Positions 55,096-64,000 of a DNA stretch of 64,000 nucleotides are shown here, one piece after another. Made by a program: the position numbers and the translations under genes. Numbering within the stretch: position 1 is the stretch's first letter; every line of letters starts with the position of its first letter. Below the pieces are notes generated by a model. The model was not told where the DNA came from. It did not search any database and saw only the letters and a list, made by a program, of their open reading frames with translations. The DNA is from Pseudoalteromonas sp. R3 (GTDB lineage: Bacteria > Pseudomonadota > Gammaproteobacteria > Enterobacterales > Alteromonadaceae): positions 3,906,001 through 3,970,000 of the forward strand of contig NZ_CP034835.1 in NCBI RefSeq assembly GCF_004014715.1, in the 5' to 3' direction.

Positions 55096-56244
55096 TTAGG
55101 AGCCCTGAAAAAACCTCTTTATTTCATTACATACATGCTCAATGTCTTGCCCATCCAAGCCGTACCAAAGAGGTAACCTAAGCAGCCTATTACTCTCTAG
55201 AGTTGTAAACTCGTCTTGTCCACTGAATCTTGAAAACACTTTACCTGCTGTCGAAGAATGAAGTGGCACATAGTGAAAAGCCGTTTGAATATTAGATTCG
55301 CGTAAAAACTGAATTAGCTGTGTCCGAGTTTCAAGAGAATCTAGCTTTACGTAAAACATATGGGCATTATGCTCGCACTCTTCAGGAATTGATGGTAGTT
55401 CCACATGCCCTTGTCTCTCGACCTCGGCCAGACCGTCATAATATCGTTTCCAACTATTCAAACGATCTTGGTTAATTAACTGAGCATTACCGCCTTCCAT
55501 CTGTGCCAATAGATAAGCAGCGCTAATATCATTCATCAATAAGCTGCTGCCTATGTCAACCCAAGAATATTTATCAACCTGTCCTCGTAAAAATTGACTT
55601 CGGTCGGTGCCTTTTTCACGAATGATCTCTGCTCGCTCAATCAAAGTTTCATCGTTGATCAATAACAAACCACCTTCTCCTGCACTCGTATAATTCTTGG
55701 TTTCATGAAACGAGAATGCACCTAAGTGGCCAATAGTTCCTAAAGGCTTCCCTTTGTAAGTACTCATCACCCCTTGTGCGGCATCTTCAACCACGAACAG
55801 CTTATACTTTTGCGCGATACTCATAATTGTATCCATCTCACAAGCAACGCCAGCATAGTGAACAGGAACTATTACTTTGGTCTTTTCTGTAATGGCAGCT
55901 TCGATCTTAGATTCATCAATATTCATCGTGTCTTTTCGAACATCAACAAACACGATTTTAGCGCCTCGCAGAACAAAAGCATTTGCTGTTGACACAAAGG
56001 TATAGCTGGGCATGATCACTTCATCGCCCTCTTTTATATCAAGCAATATCGCACTCAGTTCTAACGCGTGAGTACAAGAAGGTGTTAGCAGTGTTTTCTT
56101 TACAGAAAATGCATTTTCAAACCATTGTTGACACTTTTTCGTGTATGGTCCATCACCGCATAACTTATTATTTCCTAGAGCTTGTTTGATGTAGTCAATT
56201 TCATTGCCAACAACAGGCGGGTTATTAAACGGAATATTATTCAT
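55096..56244 (-). CDS. wecE: dTDP-4-amino-4,6-dideoxygalactose transaminase WecE (RffA)
   Basis: WecE transfers an amino group from glutamate to dTDP-4-keto-6-deoxyglucose to give dTDP-Fuc4N. The 382-residue PLP enzyme has the WecE-type sequence: FNNPPVVGNEIDYI, the TPSCTHALELSAIL site, MPSYTFVSTANAFVLRGA, EDAAQGVMSTYKGKPLG, and the PLP lysine in FSFHETKNYTSAGEGG, which is characteristic of RffA rather than of Qui4N or perosamine transaminases. It follows the formyltransferase gene with a 35-base gap. It supplies the Fuc4N that WecF should use after N-acylation. Confidence 0.95.
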   Translation of the reverse strand: MNNIPFNNPPVVGNEIDYIKQALGNNKLCGDGPYTKKCQQWFENAFSVKKTLLTPSCTHALELSAILLDIKEGDEVIMPSYTFVSTANAFVLRGAKIVFVDVRKDTMNIDESKIEAAITEKTKVIVPVHYAGVACEMDTIMSIAQKYKLFVVEDAAQGVMSTYKGKPLGTIGHLGAFSFHETKNYTSAGEGGLLLINDETLIERAEIIREKGTDRSQFLRGQVDKYSWVDIGSSLLMNDISAAYLLAQMEGGNAQLINQDRLNSWKRYYDGLAEVERQGHVELPSIPEECEHNAHMFYVKLDSLETRTQLIQFLRESNIQTAFHYVPLHSSTAGKVFSRFSGQDEFTTLESNRLLRLPLWYGLDGQDIEHVCNEIKRFFQGS

Positions 56245-56279
56245 GATTGGACCTTTACTTATTGAGGCAAAATTGAGAT

Positions 56280-56951
56280 TTATCTATATGGTGTAAGAAC
56301 TTTATCAGAAGGGTTCTTTTCATTGTGTTCGCGTATTTTTTGAAATAGCTCTTTATCTTGTTTTAAGAAATACCGCCCGGAGCCAGTTTGTGGCCTACCT
56401 TTATCTCCGAGAAATACCATTTCTAATGATTTAGGCAACTCATTTGCTATTAGCTCACACATTCTGTAGTGCAAAATCTTTGGTGTTTCTTCAGGGAAGA
56501 GCTTAAGCTTATTTTGTGCCAAGATATTGCCAGCATCGACTTGTTCACTAACATAATGAATCGTAATACCATAATACTCTTCAATATTTGCCCAATAATG
56601 CATATAAGCTCTTGATCCCTTATAGTCAGGCAAGTAGGAACCGTGACAATTTATTAACTTTCCATCTAGCGCATTTATTTCTCTAGACTTTATTATGTAA
56701 GGCCACCCTAGAAGCACCAAGATATAATCATCACAATCAGCAGTGAAAGATTTAACTTCCGATGGGCAAATTGCTTTTCCAGTAACATGGTATTCGATAT
56801 CCAAGTTATTTGCCGCGGCGACAGCGCAGCCTTCGGAGCACGAAGAGAAAAACATCAGTTGGTAATCACTTTTCAAGCTTTGATGGGTTAGCTCAATAAT
56901 AAGCTGTGCTTTAAGGGAGTTACCTTCACCGACGAATATAACCTTATTCAT
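56280..56951 (-). CDS. GART-fold sugar N-formyltransferase beside wecE
   Basis: A 223-residue enzyme of the N10-formyltetrahydrofolate-dependent transferase fold. The catalytic Asn, His and Asp are visible in LINCHGSYLPDYKG and IHYVSEQVDAGNILAQ. It lies between an ATP-grasp gene and wecE, where E. coli has the acetyltransferase wecD. The simplest role is formylation of dTDP-Fuc4N, giving Fuc4NFo, a sugar known from some O-antigens. If the ATP-grasp enzyme first adds an amino acid to the amine, formylation of that amino acid is an alternative. The full-length start at 56951 is supported by the N-terminal VIFVGEGNSLKAQLI strand. Confidence 0.82.
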   Translation of the reverse strand: MNKVIFVGEGNSLKAQLIIELTHQSLKSDYQLMFFSSCSEGCAVAAANNLDIEYHVTGKAICPSEVKSFTADCDDYILVLLGWPYIIKSREINALDGKLINCHGSYLPDYKGSRAYMHYWANIEEYYGITIHYVSEQVDAGNILAQNKLKLFPEETPKILHYRMCELIANELPKSLEMVFLGDKGRPQTGSGRYFLKQDKELFQKIREHNEKNPSDKVLTPYR

Positions 56952-56956
56952 ACAAA

Positions 56957-58144
56957 CTAGCCTCGAATAACGATATTAATATCAGAAAGTAAGCTATCGA
57001 GCTCTGATCCAGCATCCGCAATAGAGGAACCACTAACAACAATATGACCTATTCTGTCGGGACCTACCGCGAACTTGCGCACACTATCAGAAACATCGTA
57101 GTCGAGTTGAAATGCCTCAACGTTTTCCTTTGAGCTAATATCAGGCATATCTATACTTTCAATAACGCCAGCCTTATCACTAATTAATAGTCTAGATACA
57201 TTTGCTTTCCCTGAACCTGAGAAGCTCATGTCTATATCTCTACCTAAACACAAATTAATGATCAGCTCGTACATATCCACATTGTAAAAGGAAGCTATGT
57301 TCTCTGGTATACACGTCGCCCCCATTCTTCCACCAATTTCAATGATATAAGCCTGATCACCAACAACCATAATATCAGAATTAGAAACCGTGCATGTGAT
57401 ATTCAAAGCTTCAACGGCCTTCAATAGCTCAGCTTCAATGTTCTTTTTCACAATATCACTGCATTGCGATGGAATGGCATGACCGATTGGCACGTCGGTT
57501 TTCCCACTGAAGTTTATTCTATCGTGAATAATGACTTTCGCATTGCCACTGCGATCGATGATGACTTCAGCCCCCACCTCTTCGCCTTCGAGAAACTCTT
57601 CAACAATAATTTCATTGCTTTTACTGATTTCTGTGGCCAATTCATAGGCACTCACCGCCTCATCGACGCTGTATACTTTAGTAATACCCCGACTGCCAGA
57701 CAGGTTTGGCGCTTTGACCATAACTGGGTATGTGAAGGACTCTAAGGCTTGATGCATGTCAGCTTTTGATTCTATAACAGCAAACTTGGCTGTGTTGACG
57801 TTAGCATCCAGTAGCTTTCGCTTCATACTTACTTTGTTCGTACACGCCTTGGCATTTTCATAGCCAATACCACTCAACCCCAAGTGCTCTGCAACGTAGC
57901 CAATGGTAGGCACGCCCACATCGCTCCCCGTCGTAACTATACCTGATATACCATGTTGCTTTGCATGCTTTAATACCTCGACCTCATCCTTAATATCACA
58001 AAACACACACTCGTCCGCGATCAGTAGCCCTGGATAGTTACCATTAGGAGATACAACTATGGTAGTAAAGTTTAACTCTTTTGCCTTTTTGATAAGAGGA
58101 ACCTGATAAACACCAGCTCCTAAGATCATTATTTTTTCACTCAT
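56957..58144 (-). CDS. ATP-grasp carboxylate-amine ligase-like protein
   Basis: A 395-residue protein with an N-terminal pre-ATP-grasp Rossmann part (MILGAGVYQVPLIKKA), then the ATP-grasp fold: YPVMVKAPNLSGSRGITKV, IIVEEFLEGEEVGAEVII and the metal-binding EIGGRMGATCIPE. Such enzymes, relatives of PurK, PurT and carbamoyl-phosphate synthase, join a carboxylate to an amine with ATP. In sugar loci they are thought to acylate amino sugars with amino acids or hydroxy acids. Here it probably acts on Fuc4N or on its acyl group. Overlaps wecF by 8 bases and lies five bases from the formyltransferase, so the three are coupled. Confidence 0.75.
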   Translation of the reverse strand: MSEKIMILGAGVYQVPLIKKAKELNFTTIVVSPNGNYPGLLIADECVFCDIKDEVEVLKHAKQHGISGIVTTGSDVGVPTIGYVAEHLGLSGIGYENAKACTNKVSMKRKLLDANVNTAKFAVIESKADMHQALESFTYPVMVKAPNLSGSRGITKVYSVDEAVSAYELATEISKSNEIIVEEFLEGEEVGAEVIIDRSGNAKVIIHDRINFSGKTDVPIGHAIPSQCSDIVKKNIEAELLKAVEALNITCTVSNSDIMVVGDQAYIIEIGGRMGATCIPENIASFYNVDMYELIINLCLGRDIDMSFSGSGKANVSRLLISDKAGVIESIDMPDISSKENVEAFQLDYDVSDSVRKFAVGPDRIGHIVVSGSSIADAGSELDSLLSDINIVIRG

Positions 58145-59177
58145 CAGAAAATAAACCGTTCAAATTTTTAAGTAACTGTGCTTGGCTATATTCGGTTCTA
58201 ACAATAGCGACATTTTCTTCAACATTGGGCAGTACTGGGCTGCTTAAAACTTTTTCTTTAGAGTATATTTTAATTCCAAGTTGAGTTAAGTGGTTGTAGC
58301 TTGAAGTGCCTTCGCGCATGCATACGACCTTACCCATAGCAAGTAGCTGTATGATATTGCCCATCGCTTGCTGTCTGTTCATATCAAATATAGCAACATC
58401 TATCGAAGCTAGAAGTGCATTGTATTCGTCCAGGGGCAACATTTTTCTTAATGCGGTAAACCTGTCACCAAATAACTTTCCCCCCAAAGACTCCACCTCA
58501 TCTCCATAGGCAGAATCTCCGTAATTGAGAGGACAGATAACTTCAAAGTCAAACGTTACTTGCTCTTTGATGCGACGCAACACCTCAGCATGGTTATTAA
58601 CGGCGGTAGCCGAATTTCCAACTAAGATTCTAACTTTTGCATTGCTTGACGAAGGATTTGTTGTGACAGCAATTGAATCAGGCTTAACTGTAACACTTGG
58701 ATAGGTAAACCCCTTATAATGCCGGGCTCGAGTTTGATACCACTGTCTCGCTAGTGCAAATTCTCCGTCCATAGACGTGGCTATGGTCGAGATGTTTTTA
58801 ATTAGCCTGCTACGAAAATACTCATAACATCTTTTCGCAATAGAGAGTTTCCTCTCGTTATAAGCATACAGGTCATTTCCCCACAGTATCCAGACAGACT
58901 TTCTAAGCACGCCTGTCATAAGTGAAAACAGCACAACCAGAATATGCACAAATAGACCATGAAAATAAACTCTATCGGCCCTTTGAGCATGTTTTACTGT
59001 TGCGATGAGTTGTTTTAGGTTTCTCGAGCTGAGTTGAGTAACATTCGCTGGGTAGTTTTTATCCTTACTCCCCTCAAAAACCAAGAAATGATGCTCTCCT
59101 TGCGGAAAAGCATCATTAATCGTTTCAATTACTGCTGGTACAAACTTTTCGCTCTTCATTAGATGAAGGTGTTTCAT
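58137..59177 (-). CDS. wecF: TDP-Fuc4NAc:lipid II transferase WecF (GT56)
   Basis: WecF adds Fuc4NAc to lipid II in common-antigen synthesis. The 346-residue protein has the GT56 landmarks: [73 protein letters not shown] and [16 protein letters not shown]. In E. coli wecF lies further down, after wzxE; here it sits between rffH and the ATP-grasp gene. The ATGA overlap with rffH indicates coupling. As no wecD is seen, the enzyme's true donor may be an N-formyl or other N-acyl Fuc4N, which is inferred. Confidence 0.9.
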   Translation of the reverse strand: MKHLHLMKSEKFVPAVIETINDAFPQGEHHFLVFEGSKDKNYPANVTQLSSRNLKQLIATVKHAQRADRVYFHGLFVHILVVLFSLMTGVLRKSVWILWGNDLYAYNERKLSIAKRCYEYFRSRLIKNISTIATSMDGEFALARQWYQTRARHYKGFTYPSVTVKPDSIAVTTNPSSSNAKVRILVGNSATAVNNHAEVLRRIKEQVTFDFEVICPLNYGDSAYGDEVESLGGKLFGDRFTALRKMLPLDEYNALLASIDVAIFDMNRQQAMGNIIQLLAMGKVVCMREGTSSYNHLTQLGIKIYSKEKVLSSPVLPNVEENVAIVRTEYSQAQLLKNLNGLFSDE

Positions 59178-60049
59178 TTATTTGATATTTCCTTCAAATA
59201 ATCTCCATAAGAGTTCTTACCATACTTTTCTGCGATGCCCTGTATCTGTTCTTTGCTCAGCCACTTATTGTAAAATGCAATCTCCTCGAGACAGGCAATC
59301 TTAAACCCCTGGCGTTTTTCGATTGTTTCAACAAACTGAGCCGCCTCTAGCAGGCTGTCATGCGTACCAGTATCGAGCCATGCAAACCCTCGCCCTAACA
59401 GCTCAACATTGAGTTCACCTTTCTCTAGGTACATTTGGTTGAGCGTCGTTATCTCAAGCTCACCTCGATCAGAAGGCTTAACTTTTTTAGCCATCTCTAC
59501 AACATTGGAGTCATAGAAATACAGTCCGGTGACCGCGAAGTTTGACTTCGCTACACTCGGTTTCTCTTCGATTGACACCACATTACGATCTTTATCAAAT
59601 TCGACAACACCAAAACGGTTAGGATCCTTCACTTGATATCCAAACACTGTAGCGCCTGTCTGGTGGGACATCGCTGCATGCAACTTTGGAGTAAAACCTT
59701 GGCCATAAAAAATGTTGTCGCCAAGCACTAGGCATACAGGGTCATTGCCAATAAACTCTTCCCCGATGATAAAAGCCTGTGCAAGCCCTTCTGGTTTAGG
59801 TTGCACGGCATAGCTCAGTTCTATTCCGAAACAACTACCGTCACCTAAAAGACGCTTAAAGCTTTCTAGATCTTCTGGTGTGGTAATGATCAAGACTTCT
59901 TTGATCCCAGCAAGCATCAGCACAGAGAGTGGATAATAAATCATTGGCTTGTCATAAACAGGCAACAGCTGCTTTGAAATACCGTGAGTAATCGGAAACA
60001 GACGAGAGCCTGTTCCGCCAGCCAATATTATACCTTTACGCTTAATCAT
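59174..60049 (-). CDS. rffH: Glucose-1-phosphate thymidylyltransferase RffH (RmlA)
   Basis: Makes dTDP-glucose from glucose-1-phosphate and dTTP. The 291-residue protein has the pyrophosphorylase motif [49 protein letters not shown], the EKP loop (VSIEEKPSV) and [20 protein letters not shown]. Length and position after rffG match E. coli. It also could support dTDP-rhamnose, but no rmlC or rmlD is seen, so dTDP-Fuc4N is the likely end product. Overlaps rffG and wecF by a few bases. Confidence 0.96.
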   Translation of the reverse strand: MIKRKGIILAGGTGSRLFPITHGISKQLLPVYDKPMIYYPLSVLMLAGIKEVLIITTPEDLESFKRLLGDGSCFGIELSYAVQPKPEGLAQAFIIGEEFIGNDPVCLVLGDNIFYGQGFTPKLHAAMSHQTGATVFGYQVKDPNRFGVVEFDKDRNVVSIEEKPSVAKSNFAVTGLYFYDSNVVEMAKKVKPSDRGELEITTLNQMYLEKGELNVELLGRGFAWLDTGTHDSLLEAAQFVETIEKRQGFKIACLEEIAFYNKWLSKEQIQGIAEKYGKNSYGDYLKEISNK

Positions 60050-61110
60050 TTATCTTCAACACCTTTGCTTTGTTGATAACTACCGTCAAGCACATGCTGC
60101 CACCAGGTTGTGTTGTTTAAATACCACTCTACTGTTTTACGAATGCCTGATTCGAATGTCTCGAGAGGGGCCCACCCTAGCTCTTTCTCAATCTTACTCG
60201 CATCTATTGCATAGCGTACATCGTGACCGGGGCGATCCTTAACAAATGTAATAAGATCTTCGTACCTTGCCACATTTTCCGGCTTTTTGGGAGCCAGCTC
60301 CTCAAGTAGCTGACAGATCACTTTAACAACATCTATGTTCTTTCTTTCGTTATGACCGCCAATATTGTAAGTTTCGCCGTCTATACCATTGAGAAGAACC
60401 GTATACAATGCTCTTGCATGATCTTCAACATAGAGCCAGTCACGCACTTGAGTACCATCGCCATAGACAGGTAACGGTTTACCATGAAGTGCATTTAAAA
60501 TGACATGTGGGATCAACTTTTCCGGGAAATGATATGGTCCGTAATTGTTACTACAGTTGGTCAGCAAAATTGGTAAACCATAAGTTCTTCCCCAAGCTCT
60601 AACTAGGTGGTCTGAGCCAGCTTTACTCGCAGAATAAGGACTGCTAGGTGCATAAGGAGTCGACTCTGTAAACAAGTCCTCTGTCCCTTCTAAATCACCA
60701 TAAACTTCATCGGTAGAGACGTGATGAAATTTAAACCTTGATTTTTCTTGTGCTGGTAAAGTGTTCCAGTATTGCCTGGCAACTTCCAGTAAGGTGAAAG
60801 TACCGACTAGATTGGTCTGTATAAACTCCGCTGAATCGTCGATTGAACGATCTACATGAGACTCAGCAGCCAGGTGCATGATAGCATCTGGTTTAGTCTC
60901 CTCGAAGACACGAGTAAGCGCCTGTCTGTCACAAATATCAACTTGCTCAAACTGATAGCGTTCATTTGTATCGACAGAAGCCAGTGACTCAAGGTTTCCA
61001 GCATAGGTTAACTTGTCAATATTAACAACGGAGTCATTTGTGTTTTCGATGATATGTCTAATCACCGCTGAACCGATGAATCCGGCTCCACCTGTCACAA
61101 TAATCTTCAC
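60046..61110 (-). CDS. rffG: dTDP-glucose 4,6-dehydratase RffG (RmlB)
   Basis: Converts dTDP-glucose to dTDP-4-keto-6-deoxyglucose. The SDR has [16 protein letters not shown] at residue 5 on, the [16 protein letters not shown] loop with the catalytic residues, [10 protein letters not shown] and the [11 protein letters not shown] motif holding Tyr and Lys. GTG at 61110 makes a GTGA overlap with the wecC stop and gives [11 protein letters not shown], matching E. coli RffG; a TTG two codons earlier is less likely. The gene order wecB-wecC-rffG-rffH is the standard common-antigen order. Confidence 0.95.
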   Translation of the reverse strand: MKIIVTGGAGFIGSAVIRHIIENTNDSVVNIDKLTYAGNLESLASVDTNERYQFEQVDICDRQALTRVFEETKPDAIMHLAAESHVDRSIDDSAEFIQTNLVGTFTLLEVARQYWNTLPAQEKSRFKFHHVSTDEVYGDLEGTEDLFTESTPYAPSSPYSASKAGSDHLVRAWGRTYGLPILLTNCSNNYGPYHFPEKLIPHVILNALHGKPLPVYGDGTQVRDWLYVEDHARALYTVLLNGIDGETYNIGGHNERKNIDVVKVICQLLEELAPKKPENVARYEDLITFVKDRPGHDVRYAIDASKIEKELGWAPLETFESGIRKTVEWYLNNTTWWQHVLDGSYQQSKGVEDK

Positions 61111-62375
61111 AGCCAAACCCCTTTCGTATCGATTACAACCTTACTCTTGTCTATTACAGTAGACTTAAACTCTTTATGATCAACTAACAATAGGTGAATG
61201 TCGCATGTAGATACAGCGTCCTCCAGCTCTACTAGTTCTACTTCTCCCAATTGCGTAGGGACAGACTCGACATTAGGTTCTACGACTAGAATTTTTCCAG
61301 CATGAACTTCTCTCACCTTTTGTACAATCTGCATTGCTGGACTTTCTCTCAAGTCATCTATGTCAGGTTTGAATGCCAGTCCGTAACACCCTATAGTCAC
61401 AGATTTTGCATTACGTTCGGGATGTCGTTGTAAAAACTCACCGACAGCTTGGTTTACTTTGTCGACTACCCACAAAGGCTTTGAATCATTTACCTTCCTA
61501 GCCGTGTGTATTAGCTTAGCAGCATCCGGTGATTTCGAAATAATAAACCAAGGATCAACAGCAATACAGTGCCCACCAACACCTGGACCTGGCTGTAAAA
61601 TGTTTACTCGCGGATGACGGTTAGCAAGCTTGATTAGCTCCCAAACATCGACATCTATTTCATCACAGATTAAAGACAGTTCATTTGCAAAGGCAATTTG
61701 CACATCACGGCTACTGTTTTCTGTCAATTTGGCCATTTCTGCAGTACGACTATCTGTGATGATGCATTCTCCCTCGACAAACGTTTTGTAGAGCTCGATT
61801 GCCGCGGCAGAGCTTTCAGGAGACATACCACCAATCACTCTGTCGTTTTCTACGAGTTCTCGCACAACGTGGCCTGGCAAAACACGCTCTGGACAATATG
61901 CAATTTTGATATCAGCATCGCTACCTGAGCTCTGTGGAAAAGTAAGCTCTGGCCTCAACTCAGCAAGCCAAGCCGCCAATTGCTCCGTTGCACCAACTGG
62001 AGAAGTTGACTCTAAAACTACAAGGTTACCTTTTTCAAGTACCGGCGCGATAGACTTAGCTGCTGCTTCAATATACCCAAGATCAGGCTCCGGTATAACT
62101 GAGCCACCGGCTTTGAAAGGAGTAGGGACAGCTATCAGAAAAGCGTCTGCAGGTTCAGCTGTGGTTGACGCACGGAAATACCCTTGCGTCACGGATGCAT
62201 GAACCAAAATATCTAACTCAGGTTCAACAATATGGATCTCACCACGATTAATGGTATCTACCGCCTTCTGGTTGATATCCACTCCGATTACTTTTTTTCT
62301 TTTTGATGCGAACATTGCGGCTGTGGGCAACCCAATATAGCCTAATCCGATGACAGAAACAGTTTCAAACGACAT
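61107..62375 (-). CDS. wecC: UDP-N-acetylmannosamine dehydrogenase WecC
   Basis: Makes UDP-ManNAcA, the donor for WecG. The 422-residue protein has [55 protein letters not shown] with the catalytic Cys, and [12 protein letters not shown] near the C terminus. It is a very close paralogue of the copy in the capsule cluster about 19 kb away, with one noticeable difference being Ser where that copy has Cys in the TENS(S/C)RD motif. It follows wecB by 13 bases. Confidence 0.96.
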   Translation of the reverse strand: MSFETVSVIGLGYIGLPTAAMFASKRKKVIGVDINQKAVDTINRGEIHIVEPELDILVHASVTQGYFRASTTAEPADAFLIAVPTPFKAGGSVIPEPDLGYIEAAAKSIAPVLEKGNLVVLESTSPVGATEQLAAWLAELRPELTFPQSSGSDADIKIAYCPERVLPGHVVRELVENDRVIGGMSPESSAAAIELYKTFVEGECIITDSRTAEMAKLTENSSRDVQIAFANELSLICDEIDVDVWELIKLANRHPRVNILQPGPGVGGHCIAVDPWFIISKSPDAAKLIHTARKVNDSKPLWVVDKVNQAVGEFLQRHPERNAKSVTIGCYGLAFKPDIDDLRESPAMQIVQKVREVHAGKILVVEPNVESVPTQLGEVELVELEDAVSTCDIHLLLVDHKEFKSTVIDKSKVVIDTKGVWL

Positions 62376-62388
62376 ACTGGCTCCTAAC

Positions 62389-63522
62389 TTAGATCTTCTT
62401 TAAAGTTGCTAACACATCACAAATTTGCTTGCTCGCTGTGCCATCACCATAAGGGTTATGTGCTAAGCTCATATCTTTGTATGCGTTAGTATCATTGAGT
62501 AACTTCGAAACTGCTCCGGTAATTCTATCAAAATCGGTACCTACCAACTCAACAGTGCCAGCTTCAACAGCTTCAGGTCTCTCAGTCGTATCTCTCATCA
62601 CCAGAACTGGTTTACCCAGGCTTGGCGCCTCCTCTTGAATTCCTCCTGAATCCGTTAATATCAAATACGCCTCATTCATTAGGTAAACGAAAGGCAAGTA
62701 TTCCTGAGGTTCAATCAAGTAAACATTGTCTAGACCATTTAAAGTTCTATTGACTGGTTCCTGTACACTCGGGTTCAAATGCACCGGATAGACGATTTGA
62801 ACATCTGGATACTCAGTCGCGATAGCGGCTAGAGCTCTACAAATACTTTCGAAGCCCGAACCAAAGTTCTCACGCCGATGGCCTGTAACAAGAATCAACT
62901 TTTTTGTTTTATCTAAAAATGGGAACTTGCCGCCAAGCTCTTCTTGAAGTGAAAGATCCTTTTCGATTTTTCGCTTTACATCTAACAATGTATCAATAAC
63001 TGTATTTCCAGTTACATAGACACAATCTGCTGGATAGTTTTCATCTAAAAGGTTCTTTTTTGATTTGCTAGTAGGAGCAAAGTGCAAACGAGTAAGACAG
63101 CCAGTAAGACGGCGATTCGCTTCTTCAGGCCATGGCGAATAAATATCACCAGTCCGTAAACCCGCCTCAATATGTGCCACCGGGATTTGCTCATAATATG
63201 CAGCTAAACTAGCCGAAAAAGTCGTTGCCGTATCTCCGTGCACAGCAACAATATCAGGACGAAACTCTTTTAAAACAGGTGTAAGTTCAAGGAGAATTCT
63301 AGATGTCAGTTCTGGCAAGGTTTGGCCTGCCTGCATCAAGTTTAAATCAAAATCAGGGGTAATCTGGAATAAACCCAACACTTGATCAAGCATTTCTCTA
63401 TGCTGTGCAGTGACGCATACTTTAGACTCAAACCGAGGATCCTGCTCTAACGAGCTTACAAGAGGAGCCATTTTTATTGCTTCGGGCCGAGTTCCAAAAA
63501 TAGTTAAAATTTTAATTGCCAT
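62389..63522 (-). CDS. wecB: UDP-N-acetylglucosamine 2-epimerase WecB
   Basis: Makes UDP-ManNAc from UDP-GlcNAc. The 377-residue protein has [72 protein letters not shown] and [14 protein letters not shown]. It is the first gene after wecA in the common-antigen-like locus; no wzzE-type gene lies between them. It is the paralogue of the wecB copy in the capsule cluster. Confidence 0.96.
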   Translation of the reverse strand: MAIKILTIFGTRPEAIKMAPLVSSLEQDPRFESKVCVTAQHREMLDQVLGLFQITPDFDLNLMQAGQTLPELTSRILLELTPVLKEFRPDIVAVHGDTATTFSASLAAYYEQIPVAHIEAGLRTGDIYSPWPEEANRRLTGCLTRLHFAPTSKSKKNLLDENYPADCVYVTGNTVIDTLLDVKRKIEKDLSLQEELGGKFPFLDKTKKLILVTGHRRENFGSGFESICRALAAIATEYPDVQIVYPVHLNPSVQEPVNRTLNGLDNVYLIEPQEYLPFVYLMNEAYLILTDSGGIQEEAPSLGKPVLVMRDTTERPEAVEAGTVELVGTDFDRITGAVSKLLNDTNAYKDMSLAHNPYGDGTASKQICDVLATLKKI

Positions 63523-63550
63523 AATACCTTGATAAAAAGTCGGTGTTTAT

Positions 63551-64000
63551 TCACTTACGTCTCAGCCAGCTTAATATGCGCCAAACGTGCGCTAGAGCAT
63601 AATTGTAGACTAAAAACATACCTATGAAAATGGAAAACATTATCCACTCAGGTGTATTCCTAAGCTCTAAAAAACCACCTAAAAATGCAATAAATGCAGC
63701 TGCCAGGGAAATTATAATTAAAGCTCTACGTCTGCTATAACCAGCCCTTTCAAATATATGATGTAAGTGATCTCTATCTGCTTTGAAAGGCGAAGTACCT
63801 TTTTTAATTCTCCGATACATTATTGCTACCATATCCATTAATGGAATAGCGATAATATAAAGCGCTGTTACTGGTCTAAAAGACTTAACATCTTGTTCGA
63901 TACCAATCACTAGCAACCAAATTATTGTAAATCCAATCAGCATGCTACCAGCGTCGCCCATGAAAACTTTTTTCATTGATTTGCTAGGCCAGCGAAGGTT
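63551..64000 (-). CDS. wecA: UDP-GlcNAc:undecaprenyl-phosphate transferase WecA, 3' part only
   Basis: The frame is open from the window edge, so 149 C-terminal residues are seen. They have the MraY/WecA-family landmarks: KVFMGDAGSMLIGF (the Asp-containing third motif), the RIKKGTSPFKADRDHLHHIFERAG loop with the HIF-type histidines needed for the UDP-GlcNAc class, and three membrane helices after it. WecA makes lipid I (undecaprenyl-PP-GlcNAc), the first step of common antigen and of many O-antigens. It lies first in this locus, as in E. coli. The start is outside the window. Confidence 0.92.
   Translation of the reverse strand, partial: NLRWPSKSMKKVFMGDAGSMLIGFTIIWLLVIGIEQDVKSFRPVTALYIIAIPLMDMVAIMYRRIKKGTSPFKADRDHLHHIFERAGYSRRRALIIISLAAAFIAFLGGFLELRNTPEWIMFSIFIGMFLVYNYALAHVWRILSWLRRK

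Overview
The window looks like a piece of a marine gammaproteobacterial chromosome, most likely Pseudoalteromonas or a close Alteromonadales relative. This is inferred from protein resemblance and gene order (radA, ampDE/nadC, the pil-coaE-yacG cluster, cpxP/cpxRA, hpf, YjbH), not from a search. No rRNA, tRNA, CRISPR array or intact insertion sequence was seen.

The left part (about 1-18.7 kb) is core genome on both strands: the 5' part of a YdgA/DUF945 gene, radA, a large double-PilZ protein, ampE-ampD, nadC, type IV pilus genes pilA-pilC-pilD with coaE, then pilB and yacG, a divergent cpxP / cpxR-cpxA pair with CpxR-type boxes between them, a lysophospholipase-like gene, fieF, trmL and hpf.

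From 18.9 kb to the right edge nearly everything is on the minus strand and concerns surface glycans. One cluster (48.7 down to 21.3 kb in transcription order) is a Wzx/Wzy-type capsule or exopolysaccharide locus: wza-wzb-wzc, a wecB-wecC pair (UDP-ManNAcA), a LegB/LegC-type dehydratase and aminotransferase, a FemAB/GNAT acyltransferase, a formyltransferase, a CBS-nucleotidyltransferase, glycosyltransferases, wzy, wzx, an amidotransferase, a fused oxidoreductase, a heparinase-like protein, and an initiating phosphoglycosyl transferase with a WbpM-type dehydratase. It is followed by a YjbH-type outer-membrane gene. The second cluster (64.0 down to 51.3 kb) has the gene order of an enterobacterial-common-antigen locus: wecA, wecB, wecC, rffG, rffH, wecF, wecE, wzx, wzy, wecG. 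No wecD acetyltransferase is present; an ATP-grasp ligase gene and a formyltransferase gene lie between wecF and wecE. A ugd gene lies between the two clusters.

The most interesting reading is that both loci make a 4-amino-6-deoxy sugar and cap its amine with a formyl-type group plus a second acylating enzyme, instead of plain acetylation. Five genes (PilZ protein, pilC, heparinase-like, wzy, the first formyltransferase) are each broken by what looks like a one-base loss in or next to a short homopolymer. This pattern suggests sequencing or assembly error, though real mutation or phase variation is not excluded.
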